Part shown: positions 44,196 through 52,598 of the stretch, in pieces
Numbering within the stretch: position 1 is the stretch's first letter
How the letters are laid out: every line of letters begins with the position of its first letter
Translations under genes and position numbers: made by a program
Source of the DNA: Cuniculiplasma sp052315415
GTDB taxonomy: Archaea; Thermoplasmatota; Thermoplasmata; Thermoplasmatales; Thermoplasmataceae
Assembly (NCBI GenBank): GCA_052315415.1
Contig: JBLSDH010000001.1
Coordinates: forward strand, 124,001 to 188,000
DNA length: 64,000 nt
Reading direction: 5' to 3'
The notes under the pieces: model-generated
Told to the model about the DNA's origin: nothing
What the model saw: the letters and a program-made list of their open reading frames with translations, nothing else
The model's database searches: none

Positions 44196-44959
44196 AAATA
44201 GTTCAGGTCTTCCCCCTTTCCCTGCTGCTGTTTCTCGCCCTCTGCCTGTATCTTTTGAGTTATGTTGTCAATGTTTTTAATTCTCTCCTCAAGATCTGAA
44301 AGATCTACCTTGAAACCTACTATTTTTTGTAGAACTTTAATTATCTCAATTGCAGCCTTTGGATCTGGGAAATATCCGGATGTTTCACCCATAAGACATG
44401 CAGAAGGAATGCCATACATCAGCTCAGACATTCCAATTATCAGACCATTCATTCCTATTATTCCACCGCCCGGTTCACCTGTTGAAAAGATAACTCCTGA
44501 TTTTTCAAGACCTTCCTTCAAAGATATATTTGACACAGCACCAAGTATCCTAGGGCTTTCCACAATCTTTCCTATACCATATCCTCCTATGGTGTATATG
44601 ACATCAACATGGTATTTCAATGCCATTTCAAGAACCTTTGAAATCAACTCATATTGGCCCTCTGAATCGTTTGCCTGAAAATCCCCTGTGTATATTATAA
44701 GGTTCTTGTTCTTACTTAATTTTTTCATGAAAAATGAATTCCTTGTTAGATTTGCCACTCCATCACTGTTAATTAACACCTGAGGTGGAAAATATTCCGA
44801 ATAGATGTCACATATCTGTACCATGCCCATCTTTTCAATTATGTAGGCTGCAACAATCTTTCCAACATTTCCTATTCCAGGGAGACCACAGATCATTATG
44901 TTTTTCCCACGTATTTCCGGGAGACCATACTCCTTAACTATTATTTTTTCCACATCCAT
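44189..44959 (-). CDS. PAC2-family protein (proteasome assembly chaperone-like)
   Basis: A PAC2 domain protein of about 256 residues from ATG 44957-44959. Landmarks are MICGLPGIGNVGKIVAAYIIEKM (about 22-44), the GYGIGK turn, TGEPGGGIIGMNGLIIG and CLMGETSGYFPDPKAA. The C-terminus is a short coiled coil rich in Gln/Lys. The frame extends 27 codons into nop10, but homologues begin near the chosen ATG. Its place behind eIF2 alpha and Nop10 is conserved in archaea. Biochemical role unproven; eukaryotic relatives help assemble proteasomes. Confidence 0.85.
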   Translation of the reverse strand: MDVEKIIVKEYGLPEIRGKNIMICGLPGIGNVGKIVAAYIIEKMGMVQICDIYSEYFPPQVLINSDGVANLTRNSFFMKKLSKNKNLIIYTGDFQANDSEGQYELISKVLEMALKYHVDVIYTIGGYGIGKIVESPRILGAVSNISLKEGLEKSGVIFSTGEPGGGIIGMNGLIIGMSELMYGIPSACLMGETSGYFPDPKAAIEIIKVLQKIVGFKVDLSDLEERIKNIDNITQKIQAEGEKQQQGKGEDLNYFQ

Positions 44960-45113
44960 CACTTTCCATAATCTGAATTCTGTACTTTTGAAACTTATCA
45001 TTCTCACTAAATCTCTGTGGGTCCGGTCTTGTTGTCTCATTTTTGCATACAGGACAGATATCCTTCATTGTGTACTTTTTACAGGACCTACAAAATTTGA
45101 TGTAACTTTTCAT
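44934..45113 (-). CDS. nop10: H/ACA ribonucleoprotein protein Nop10
   Basis: A 59-residue zinc-binding protein of the H/ACA guide-RNA pseudouridylation complex, partner of Cbf5 (also in this window). The KFCRSCKKYTMKDICPVC ribbon and the PDPQRFSENDKFQKYR tail are diagnostic. I start at ATG 45111-45113; the longer frame would overlap the eIF2 alpha gene further. It overlaps the start of the PAC2 gene by about 26 bases. Confidence 0.9.
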   Translation of the reverse strand: MKSYIKFCRSCKKYTMKDICPVCKNETTRPDPQRFSENDKFQKYRIQIMESDGCGKNNS

Positions 45114-45883
45114 TTTATTTCTTCTCTTTTGAATTCGAAATAAATTGATTGCTTTTTGCATTCCTCCTGAATTGAAGAAATCGCTTTTTTTAATTTTTCT
45201 TCGGCAGATTTATATTCAGTATCCCTAACAGAAATTCTGTACTTTGGAGCCCCTGCATATGTTATGGTTATTCCATCCACAATTGCCGACGTAAGAGCTT
45301 TTTTAATCTTTTCTACACCATCCCTGTCAAGAGAGTAGAGCTCCATCATTCCACCTATCTTTACATATGGAGATGTTACATTCTGTTTTGCTATTTTTAC
45401 AAAAACATTTTTCCATTTTGATCTGGTACCCTTTAGGAAATCGTCACCCTCTGCAGAAGCTTCCTCAAATGCTGAATAGAGTGTTCCAAATCTCTGGACA
45501 AGCATGTTTCCAAATTCTTCCATACATTCTTCATAAGTTTTTTTAAGGTTTTCCGCCACTATTTCCATAAGCTTTCTTGCTTTTTGATCATTTTTCCATT
45601 CTGATATCTTTTCTCTTCTCTGATGATCATTTACCCTTTTGTATGAGAGTTCAACCACTTTTGATTTTTTGTCCACAGATAGAACCTTGCAGACTGTTTT
45701 CTGATTTTCCCTAAGGAAATCTCGTATATATTTTACCCACCCGTTTGCAACTTCGGAAATAGCTATGAATCCAGTTAGCCCAGAATATTCATCCAAATCG
45801 GCCTCAGCGTTAAACTGATTAATCTTTCTTATGGTGACAACAACAAGATCCCCTTCTGAGGGAAATTTCACTGCTTCCTGCAT
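45110..45883 (-). CDS. eif2a: Translation initiation factor 2 subunit alpha
   Basis: About 257 residues. An N-terminal S1/OB domain (EGDLVVVTIRKINQFNAEADLDEY ... GFIAISEVANGWVKYIRDFLREN), a helical middle (YKRVNDHQRREKISEWKNDQKA) and a C-terminal alpha/beta domain are in the normal order. It binds Met-tRNAi together with eIF2 gamma and beta. A TTG three codons earlier (45892) could also be used; ATG 45881-45883 is preferred because it follows the eS27 stop. Confidence 0.93.
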   Translation of the reverse strand: MQEAVKFPSEGDLVVVTIRKINQFNAEADLDEYSGLTGFIAISEVANGWVKYIRDFLRENQKTVCKVLSVDKKSKVVELSYKRVNDHQRREKISEWKNDQKARKLMEIVAENLKKTYEECMEEFGNMLVQRFGTLYSAFEEASAEGDDFLKGTRSKWKNVFVKIAKQNVTSPYVKIGGMMELYSLDRDGVEKIKKALTSAIVDGITITYAGAPKYRISVRDTEYKSAEEKLKKAISSIQEECKKQSIYFEFKREEIK

Positions 45884-45888
45884 AATTA

Positions 45889-46089
45889 TCAATATTTTTC
45901 CAATAGTTCTCCCTTAATTTTAATGGAGCCCCCTGTGGGCTCAGCAATTACTGAACCACATATGTTGCAGTTTACCACTGAAGACCCTTTTGAATAAGTT
46001 ATCTGTTCATTTTCGCATTCATTGCACTTAATTTTTACAAATCTGTTTCCAATTGATTTTAATTTCTTACCTTCTTTAACCAAACTCAT
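45889..46089 (-). CDS. rps27e: Small ribosomal subunit protein eS27
   Basis: A 66-residue zinc-ribbon protein: VKIKCNECENEQITYSKG and VVNCNICGSVIAEPTGG give the four zinc cysteines. Its ATG overlaps the eL44 stop by four bases. Confidence 0.94.
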   Translation of the reverse strand: MSLVKEGKKLKSIGNRFVKIKCNECENEQITYSKGSSVVNCNICGSVIAEPTGGSIKIKGELLEKY

Positions 46090-46370
46090 TTCACCTCCAC
46101 AATTTCAAATTTCTTTGCTCTCTGGGTTGGTCTGTTTATGGCCTTTTTGCACTTCACACATCTGAATCTGATACTTACCCTCTTGGTTGGTTTTTCCCTT
46201 CCCTCGAACTTAGGTCTTGGGAAACCTCCATATCCTGAAGTCACTCTTCTGAATCTTCTCTGACCCTTTCTTAATTCGCTTGCCTTTCTCTTTCTTACTC
46301 TCTCGACTTCATGATCAGTATGTGTTTTGCAATGATTGCAATACATTTTAACTATTTTTGGAATTTTCAC
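46086..46370 (-). CDS. rpl44e: Large ribosomal subunit protein eL44
   Basis: About 94 residues starting at GTG 46368-46370. The open frame extends 16 codons further, but homologues start at M-KIPK and a GGTGA Shine-Dalgarno lies about five bases before the GTG. The zinc-binding YCNHCKTHT and FRCVKCKK pairs and the basic GQRRFRR segment are as expected. First gene of the eL44-eS27-eIF2 alpha-Nop10-PAC2 operon. Confidence 0.92.
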   Translation of the reverse strand: MKIPKIVKMYCNHCKTHTDHEVERVRKRKASELRKGQRRFRRVTSGYGGFPRPKFEGREKPTKRVSIRFRCVKCKKAINRPTQRAKKFEIVEVK

Positions 46371-46479
46371 GACCTCACCTTTACTTCTTAAACGGCTTAC
46401 AACGTATACATTATTCATATAATAATTTAGCCAATCATGGTAACTGTTCAGTTTGATTTACTAGATTCTGTGAGTCAGG

Positions 46480-46980
46480 TTTAGCCCCTCCTTTAATAAT
46501 AGATGGAGTTTAATCCATGAATTTATACCTCTCAACTTTGATGTGTAGTGTATGGAATATACCTTTGTATAGAACTCATAAAATCTCTCTGATCCTGATT
46601 GACCTAATCCCCTCCTGTATATCTCTGAATATGTGAAAGATCAGCCAACCATGTTATTGGTGAATTCAACTTCTGTATCCATGATAAAACGGAACTGCTA
46701 CTCCTTCTTCCTCTTTAGGAGATTTTAACAAATCCTCTGCATTTCATGCTGTCATAATCTAAATCCAGGATAAAGAGACCTGCGGTATCATCCGTGCCAT
46801 GAACATTTAAAGACTTGGCATCATCTTACATTTTCTTTAGTGATGCCTTTTTCCAATATAACCGTAGAAATCCCCTAGTTCCTTTATCCTTCTGTTATGT
46901 TTATCAAGGATCTTCTTCAAGTCTTAATTAACACGCTTTAATTTCTCAATACTCTCCATATCACTTAGAGGCTATGAAAA
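46480..46980 (-). pseudogene. Relic of an IS66-like transposase
   Basis: Minus-strand translation in shifting frames, with several stops, gives MESIEKLKRVN, DLKKILDKHNRRIKELGDFYGY and, in another frame, FIMDTEVEFTNNMVG, stop, SFTYSEIYRRGLGQSGSERF and YEFYTKVYSIHYTSKLRGI. The V-x-FTNN-x-AER-x-x-R and S-GGFRS...SI-x-x-T-x-x-x-GI order is that of the C-terminal part of IS66-family transposases. More decayed than the relics at 13-19 kb. Confidence 0.5.
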
Positions 46981-47201
46981 AAGTTTAATGATTATATTCT
47001 GTTAATTATATGCGGATTTTTCATCCCATTATACCGTATTCACATAAAAATGTGGCACATCTCACTGAATTGTTAACAATCATACACTTATGCTTGATTT
47101 TTGAATCTCAAACCATTTCTGATAATGTCCTGAAATTTACAAACTTTTATATTCTCAGATTTTAAATAAAAGTGAGATAACCTGTAAAGTAATATTGAGA
47201 T

Positions 47202-47214
47202 AATTTTTAATATT
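47202..47214 (+). promoter_or_regulatory. Probable TATA box of the LSm-eL37-purF transcript
   Basis: AATTTTTAATATT centred 32 bases before ATG 47240, giving a leader of a few bases at most. Supports 47240 as the LSm start rather than the internal ATG at 47276. Confidence 0.4.
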
Positions 47215-47239
47215 GAGTTAAAATTCAGTAAGAGTCATT

Positions 47240-47491
47240 ATGCAAAGATCCAATATAAACTCTGGAGAAAAGCCAATGGATTCACTTAAACACTCAATAC
47301 AGAAGAATGTTCTTGTTGAGGTAAAAGGGAATAGGAATTATTCAGGCGTTCTTGAAGGATATGATGTTTACATGAATCTGGTTCTTAGGAATGCCACTGA
47401 GATGATAAATGGAGAGGTAAAGGGGACACACGAAATGGTTGTTGTAAGAGGGGATAATGTTATTTTTATTTCTCCCGGAGGTGAACAGTAA
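47240..47491 (+). CDS. Archaeal Sm-like protein (LSm)
   Basis: An 83-residue protein forming RNA-binding heptameric or hexameric rings. Sm1 motif NRNYSGVLEGYDVYMNLVLRNA and Sm2 motif VVVRGDNVIFISPG are clear. The first 12 residues (before ATG 47276) are an extension not usual in the family. The stop TAA shares one base with the eL37 start (TAATG). Confidence 0.92.
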   Translation: MQRSNINSGEKPMDSLKHSIQKNVLVEVKGNRNYSGVLEGYDVYMNLVLRNATEMINGEVKGTHEMVVVRGDNVIFISPGGEQ

Positions 47492-47655
47492 TGAGCAATG
47501 GAACAGCCGTAATGGGAAAAATGTCCAATAAGAAAGTCCATATCAGATGCAGAAGATGTGGGAGACATTCTTATCACATAAGGCAAAAGAGGTGCTCAAG
47601 CTGTGGATTCCCAGCACCAAGACTCAGAGATTACAACTGGGCTAAAAGTAAATGA
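47491..47655 (+). CDS. rpl37e: Large ribosomal subunit protein eL37
   Basis: A 54-residue zinc-ribbon protein below the usual ORF size cutoff. It shows HIRCRRCGRHSYHIRQKRCSSCGF (four zinc cysteines) and the conserved LRDYNWAKSK end. The LSm-eL37 pair is conserved in archaea. The last 53 bases overlap purF in another frame. Confidence 0.93.
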   Translation: MSNGTAVMGKMSNKKVHIRCRRCGRHSYHIRQKRCSSCGFPAPRLRDYNWAKSK

Positions 47656-49042
47656 AAGCTGTGCCGTTATTGGAATAAACGGCACTGGTGATGTTTTTAC
47701 ATCTATCTTAACTGGCTTAAGATCTTTGCAGCATAGGGGTCAGGAAAATTCTGGAATTGCAACTTTTAATAATAACAGAATAAGTGCAGTAAAAGTAAAG
47801 GGCTTGGTAAGTGAAGGTTTCACTAGATTTCTTGAGGAAAATGAACCGCTTCCAGGAAATGTTGGAATAGGGCACAACAGATATTCAACACAGGGTTTGA
47901 AGGATGTTACCGGGGCAGGACCTTTTCTTATCTCTACCATGATAGGTGATATGGCCATATCTCACAACGGTGAGATAGCAAACTACGATGAACTGCGTGA
48001 AATGCTCAAAGAAAAGGGGGTTCCCTTTACAACAAAAACAGATACGGAGGTCATGCTGAACCTGCTTGGAATTGAGATTAAACAGTCTGGGATAAAGAAC
48101 GGAATAAGGAATGCAATGGAAAAGATGATAGGTTCCTATTCTGCTATTCTTATGATTCAGGAGAGAATGTTTGCAATCAGGGATCCGAATGGGTTCAAAC
48201 CACTTATAATAGGTAAGACGAAGGATTCAATTATAGTGGCAAGCGAGAGCTGCGCCCTTGATACACTTGACGCCATGATATTGAGAGATGTTGAACCTGG
48301 TGAAGTGGTGGAAATAAAAAAGGACGAAATTATTAGTTTATTTACCATGAAGACAAACAATGTTTCACACTGTATGTTTGAATATGTTTATTTTGCTAGG
48401 CCAGATAGTATAATTGATGGGATTGAGGTCTACAGATCAAGAATAAATATGGGCAGAGAGCTGGCAAAAGAAAGCCCTGTTGATGGAGATATAGTAATTC
48501 CTGTACCAGATTCAGGCAGGTCTCAAGCCTATGGTTTTTCACTTGAAAGCAAGATAATATATGATGAAGGACTTTTTAAAAACAGATATTCAGAGAGAAC
48601 TTTTATTATGCCTGAATTTCAGGATAGGCACACTGCAGTCAAGATAAAGCTGAATCCAATAAAATCTGTTGTTGATGGAAAGAGAGTGATTCTTGTTGAT
48701 GACAGTATAGTCAGGGGTACCACCATGAAGAAGATAATCTCCCTGATCAGGGATGCAGGTGCAAAAGAAGTCCATGTCAGAATTGGTTCTCCAAAAATAG
48801 TAGCACCATGCTATTTTGGAATAGACATGAAGACGAGGAAAGAATTGATAGGGGCAGAAAAAACTGAGGATGAAATTGCAAGAGATATAGGAGCAGACAG
48901 CCTTAAGTATCTCTCCATAGAGGGCCTTGCAAAAAGTATCGGTATGAGCAGAAAAGAGCTATGCACTGGTTGTCTCACAGGTGAATACCCAGTTAAGGTT
49001 AAAGGTGAAAGACTTGTGGGACAGGCAAGAATCATTGACTGA
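47603..49042 (+). CDS. purF: Amidophosphoribosyltransferase (PRPP amidotransferase)
   Basis: A 479-residue enzyme making phosphoribosylamine from PRPP and glutamine. The N-terminal nucleophile glutaminase has Cys20 in ESCAVIGI, so a 19-residue propeptide must be cleaved off; LQHRGQENSGIA, GHNRYSTQG and SHNGEIANYDELR follow. The PRTase domain shows VPDSGRSQAYGF and the PRPP loop VILVDDSIVRGTT. The only start codon in frame before Cys20 is GTG 47603, inside eL37, with an AGAGGTG Shine-Dalgarno about eight bases upstream. Late cysteines (CTGCLTGEYPVK) suggest an Fe-S cluster as in Bacillus PurF. Confidence 0.94.
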   Translation: MDSQHQDSEITTGLKVNESCAVIGINGTGDVFTSILTGLRSLQHRGQENSGIATFNNNRISAVKVKGLVSEGFTRFLEENEPLPGNVGIGHNRYSTQGLKDVTGAGPFLISTMIGDMAISHNGEIANYDELREMLKEKGVPFTTKTDTEVMLNLLGIEIKQSGIKNGIRNAMEKMIGSYSAILMIQERMFAIRDPNGFKPLIIGKTKDSIIVASESCALDTLDAMILRDVEPGEVVEIKKDEIISLFTMKTNNVSHCMFEYVYFARPDSIIDGIEVYRSRINMGRELAKESPVDGDIVIPVPDSGRSQAYGFSLESKIIYDEGLFKNRYSERTFIMPEFQDRHTAVKIKLNPIKSVVDGKRVILVDDSIVRGTTMKKIISLIRDAGAKEVHVRIGSPKIVAPCYFGIDMKTRKELIGAEKTEDEIARDIGADSLKYLSIEGLAKSIGMSRKELCTGCLTGEYPVKVKGERLVGQARIID

Positions 49043-49826
49043 TTATTTTTTCCATCAATTTTGAAATCAGGATCTGATCCATATCTTTACCTTCATAATC
49101 GAACTTTAGAGCAAGAGATATTGCATATGAAAGCCTTCTGGCGGCCTTACCCTTATTTTTTCCCTGAATCTTCCCCAGAACAGGTGATTTGAATATTACC
49201 CCGTATTTAGGATTTGGTATTTTCTTTGTCTTTGATAGAAACAATGATCTTTCTGCGCCTGCCATCTGAATTGAGGAAGCGTTTGAAAAAGCCAGTTTTT
49301 TAAAAGAACCGTATATGTTCAAAAGCTCAAGTGTGACCAGAGGGCCACACATTTTCACTGTATTTTTTAATTTTTCATTGACCTTTTTTTCCATATCGTC
49401 CCATAAAATTTTTCTCATTTCCACAATATTTTTTGATATTCTTCCTACTTCAGATATTGCATAATCCTTTGAATTTTCAAGAAGTGAAAATACCTTTTCA
49501 ATGCTTGTATCATAGGATTCTGGATATGCCAGGGATGAAGCCCTCTCATATATTGAGTTGATTTCCTCCGTGAGGAAATTGTAAAATGAGAATTCCTTTA
49601 TGAGGAAAAAATCCCATGAAAGAGATTCCATTACCTTTCTGTGACCATAAGATATGATCAGATTTCTAAGATCAGGTTTTTCCCCTGGTTCAAGATCGTA
49701 ATTCATTTCTGCCTTATTTTCAAGAGAACTGAAAATTTCAAAATAATTTTGCTCAATGTTTTTGAATATTAGGTAGTGGGAATTAATTTTCTTACCGTAC
49801 CATTTGTATTCATTTTTTTCTTGCAA
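49032..49826 (-). CDS. Divergent Nop5/Nop56-like protein (Nop domain)
   Basis: A 264-residue protein with a recognisable Nop domain in its second half: GPLVTLELLNIYGSFKKLAFSNASSIQMAGAERSLF and PKYGVIFKSPVLGKIQGKNKGKAARRLSYAISLALKFDYEG parallel the GP-L-A-x-L-x-x-x-GSL-LA-x-PASTIQ-LGAE-AL and PKHG-I...P...RGK-AR-LA-K-A-A-R-D pattern of Nop5. Archaeal Nop5 bridges L7Ae, guide RNA and fibrillarin in C/D box methylation complexes. This copy is short (usual about 370-400), with a weak N-terminal domain and no KKE tail. Fibrillarin is not adjacent. It overlaps cbf5 by 17 bases. Confidence 0.72.
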   Translation of the reverse strand: MQEKNEYKWYGKKINSHYLIFKNIEQNYFEIFSSLENKAEMNYDLEPGEKPDLRNLIISYGHRKVMESLSWDFFLIKEFSFYNFLTEEINSIYERASSLAYPESYDTSIEKVFSLLENSKDYAISEVGRISKNIVEMRKILWDDMEKKVNEKLKNTVKMCGPLVTLELLNIYGSFKKLAFSNASSIQMAGAERSLFLSKTKKIPNPKYGVIFKSPVLGKIQGKNKGKAARRLSYAISLALKFDYEGKDMDQILISKLMEKIISQ

Positions 49827-50787
49827 AATTATCCCTCCTCCTGTTAAAGTCCTTCCTTTTTACCTCTGAGAATTTCTTTTCTGGATGCTTACTCTTTGTG
49901 AATTTTCCCCTGTTAACTTCACCAGATTTCTTTTTCTTGGCTTCAACTGGTTCAATAAGAACGTTTTCAATATCTATGCATTTTGTATCCATTATTTGAT
50001 CATAATTGAACAACATCTTTCCGGTTGCAATAATCTTACCTTCCTCGCTGACTATGCCCACTGTCTCCCCCCTTAGGGGCATTCCAATGAATCCCTTAAT
50101 TCCACCTGGAAAAATATCTGAGCCGTGTGAAATGTTACCCACTGAACTCTGTTTCACAACCACCTTGTTCATACTGGTAAAAAGGGACTCCACGGGCATT
50201 GTAAATTCCCTTATACATCTTGTATTACCATTTGATGCCAGAACCATTGCATCACTTAACTGCTGGAGGGTGATGCATTTTGATTCGTTGAAAGGCCCCG
50301 TTGAAATTCTTCTTAGGTCTGTCATACTTCCCCTTGTTCCCAGTTCGTATCCAATATCAACGCAAAGTGTTCTTATATACGTGCCGGACTCACACTTAAC
50401 ATGGAAAAGTATATCCCTACCGGATATTTCCAAAATTTCAAGAGAGTGGATTTTTCGAACCCTGGGTTTTCTTAATACGGCACTCTTCACGGGAGGCAAT
50501 TGAATTATATCACCAACAAAATTTGAAAACACTTCCCTGATCGCATCCTCCTGAGAATCCTTATGTATTTTCATTGCACAAATGTATTCTTTTGGCATCT
50601 CGTGTGCAATATCAATCAACTTCACAGCCTTTCCAAGTGCCATAACAAGGACACCGGAAACCTGCGGATCAAGTGTGCCAACATGGCCCAGTTTCTCTAT
50701 GCCTGTTATTTCCCTTACCCAGTAATCTATCTGATGACTTGTTGGGCCTTTTGGTTTGTCTATGCATATGAAACAGCCATTTTCCAT
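49810..50787 (-). CDS. cbf5: tRNA/rRNA pseudouridine synthase Cbf5
   Basis: About 325 residues from ATG 50785-50787, the catalytic subunit of H/ACA RNPs and also able to modify tRNA U55. The catalytic aspartate is Asp40 in GHVGTLDPQVSGVL; KPKGPTSH, SAVLRKPRVRKI and CESGTYIRTLCVDIG follow, and a PUA domain occupies about 225-300. A basic Lys/Arg-rich tail ends the protein. The frame extends 22 codons into cmk, but conserved sequence begins at the chosen ATG, just after the cmk stop. Confidence 0.93.
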   Translation of the reverse strand: MENGCFICIDKPKGPTSHQIDYWVREITGIEKLGHVGTLDPQVSGVLVMALGKAVKLIDIAHEMPKEYICAMKIHKDSQEDAIREVFSNFVGDIIQLPPVKSAVLRKPRVRKIHSLEILEISGRDILFHVKCESGTYIRTLCVDIGYELGTRGSMTDLRRISTGPFNESKCITLQQLSDAMVLASNGNTRCIREFTMPVESLFTSMNKVVVKQSSVGNISHGSDIFPGGIKGFIGMPLRGETVGIVSEEGKIIATGKMLFNYDQIMDTKCIDIENVLIEPVEAKKKKSGEVNRGKFTKSKHPEKKFSEVKRKDFNRRRDNFARKK

Positions 50788-50788
50788 C

Positions 50789-51307
50789 TCAACGTATGCT
50801 TCCAATGATCTTTTTTGCAATTTGATCCGGACCTCCGCTGGTTGTGTCAACAATCAGATCGTATATGGATAAATCATCCATGTCAAACTGAAAGTATTTT
50901 TTGTATCTCATGTTCTCTGATTCTTCCCTATCAATGAAAAGTTCTGGATTGAAACTCTTACCATCCCGCTGTTTTACCCTTTCCATTCTGACCTCCCTGG
51001 GTGCGTCAAGAAATACCCTGAAGGCTGGTATCGAAAATTTCCATGATATGAAACCTGAGAGCCTACTTTCAACTATTATGAAATCGTTTTTCTCCATAAA
51101 TTCTTTTATCATGTTATTTAGTTCATGATCCAGTTTAGGATCATTTTCAGCAAGTTTGTTTACATCTTCAATTGAAATGTTTTTATCTTCACCAAGTTTC
51201 CTGAAAAAGTAGCCCCCAGAATAGACCTTGTATCCTAAAAGATTGGATAAAATTGAAGAAACTGTTGATTTTCCGGATCCTATGTGGCCGCTTATGGTAA
51301 TCCTCAT
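50789..51307 (-). CDS. cmk: Cytidylate kinase
   Basis: A 172-residue kinase phosphorylating CMP/dCMP. P-loop GHIGSGKST is at 7-15, the CMP-binding SGGYFFRKLGE follows, and the lid contains RMERVKQRDGKS. Archaeal cmk lies in this position between DUF106 and cbf5 in many genomes. It overlaps the DUF106 gene by four bases. Confidence 0.92.
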   Translation of the reverse strand: MRITISGHIGSGKSTVSSILSNLLGYKVYSGGYFFRKLGEDKNISIEDVNKLAENDPKLDHELNNMIKEFMEKNDFIIVESRLSGFISWKFSIPAFRVFLDAPREVRMERVKQRDGKSFNPELFIDREESENMRYKKYFQFDMDDLSIYDLIVDTTSGGPDQIAKKIIGSIR

Positions 51308-52038
51308 TGGGTCATCTGCTCCCTGGCCTTTTTCTCTATCTTCTTAATCCTGTAAGTGAAATCAATTGATTTTATCACATTTGTTACCACATATCCAACA
51401 ATTAGATTGGATATGAAAGAGAAAAAGAGCCAGTAAGGGGCAAGAACAGCCACCGCATTGAGATTGACATTTATGGCCCATGGGAATGATATGTAATCAA
51501 ATGACAGTTTCGAAAGGAAGTAATAAATCCAGACGAATACAAGCAAGCTGAATATAGAGAATAAGAGTATTGGAAGATAGTTGCTCATCTGGACACTCTG
51601 CTGTTTAAGCATTGCATCCGTTCTCATCTTACTCAGCTTGTTTATAAGTTCTCTGTCGTTTTCCCTATATGCTTTTTTTATGGCATCAGAGTATGCCATG
51701 GATTCTACCTGCATCTTTCCCATTTTAACCCAATCTGTAAAGAAATATCTTGGGATACCAGTTACTATACCTGTAATTACTCCTGCCATCACGATTGTAA
51801 GTGCCGGAAATTTATAGCCGAAACCGATTATTGGATAGAGAAAGGCCTGGAAACCTGCACCAACTCCATCCCTAAGAACTGGAACGTATATCAGTACAAG
51901 ACTTCCTATAAGTATAAGAAATGATAGACCTTGGAATTTCAGAAGTCTTTTTTGCATCTCCATCTGCTCACGGGACATCTGACTCTGTGGTCTCATGGGC
52001 CTCTGAGGAGATGTTGGCCTAACTTGATTATCCGTCAT
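51304..52038 (-). CDS. DUF106/EMC3-type membrane insertase (YidC-like)
   Basis: A 244-residue membrane protein. A charged N-terminal region is followed by a helix (about 35-52), another around 75-98, a cytosolic coiled-coil hairpin (about 105-150), and further helices (about 155-178 and 190-222). Archaeal DUF106 proteins belong to the Oxa1/YidC/EMC3 superfamily and are thought to insert membrane proteins together with SecY, encoded two genes upstream. Confidence 0.88.
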   Translation of the reverse strand: MTDNQVRPTSPQRPMRPQSQMSREQMEMQKRLLKFQGLSFLILIGSLVLIYVPVLRDGVGAGFQAFLYPIIGFGYKFPALTIVMAGVITGIVTGIPRYFFTDWVKMGKMQVESMAYSDAIKKAYRENDRELINKLSKMRTDAMLKQQSVQMSNYLPILLFSIFSLLVFVWIYYFLSKLSFDYISFPWAINVNLNAVAVLAPYWLFFSFISNLIVGYVVTNVIKSIDFTYRIKKIEKKAREQMTQ

Positions 52039-52598
52039 GCTTTTAAACCCCCTATTATGATTCTGGCAGCTTCCTCTGCCCGGTTGTTCTCGTTTCTTAT
52101 GAAAGAAACTGTTGCACCAGTAAATATAGAATAGGATACAGCAAATGATCTATTTACTTCCTGATCTGTCCTTATTTCCTCCACGGTTTCATCATCCCTT
52201 ACCCTTGAGGGATCATTCGCTCTCCTCTTCTTAATTTCTTCCGGGTCAGCTTCAATTAAATAAAATGCAGAAACTTTAAGTTCCCTTATTACCCACTCAG
52301 GAAGTCCTGGAAAATATCCCCTATTGGATCTTATTGACATGTGCGTATCAATTATGACATCAGACATCTGACCTATTGAAGAGGCTGCCTTCTTCTGGAG
52401 ATTTATCTGAGCCTCAACATCAAGTTTTCTCAGTTGATCCCTGTTCTCTACAAGATTGAGATCCCTTGCCATTTCAAACATCAGTGTACCGTAGTTTATC
52501 ACATCATATGATGTGTTTCTCCTTATTATATCCAGAACTGTGCTTTTTCCTACTCCGGCCACACCTGCCACAACCACTCTCAAATCATCCCTCCGCAA
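52035..52598 (-). CDS. adkA: Adenylate kinase, archaeal type
   Basis: A 187-residue kinase (AMP + ATP to 2 ADP) of the archaeal trimeric type. P-loop AGVAGVGKST is at 11-20; NYGTLMFEMA, RDQLRKL and the acidic-basic lid ADPEEIKKRRANDPSRVRDDET are diagnostic. It overlaps the secY stop by 14 bases. Confidence 0.93.
   Translation of the reverse strand: MRRDDLRVVVAGVAGVGKSTVLDIIRRNTSYDVINYGTLMFEMARDLNLVENRDQLRKLDVEAQINLQKKAASSIGQMSDVIIDTHMSIRSNRGYFPGLPEWVIRELKVSAFYLIEADPEEIKKRRANDPSRVRDDETVEEIRTDQEVNRSFAVSYSIFTGATVSFIRNENNRAEEAARIIIGGLKA

Larger units (their letters stand above)
46419..47239. other. Long intergenic region holding an insertion-sequence relic
   Basis: About 820 bases between eL44 and the LSm gene. 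Roughly 46480-46980 contains the decayed IS66-like coding relic listed separately. The rest (46985-47239) is AT-rich promoter DNA in front of LSm, with TATA-like stretches. No RNA gene was recognised. Confidence 0.6.
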
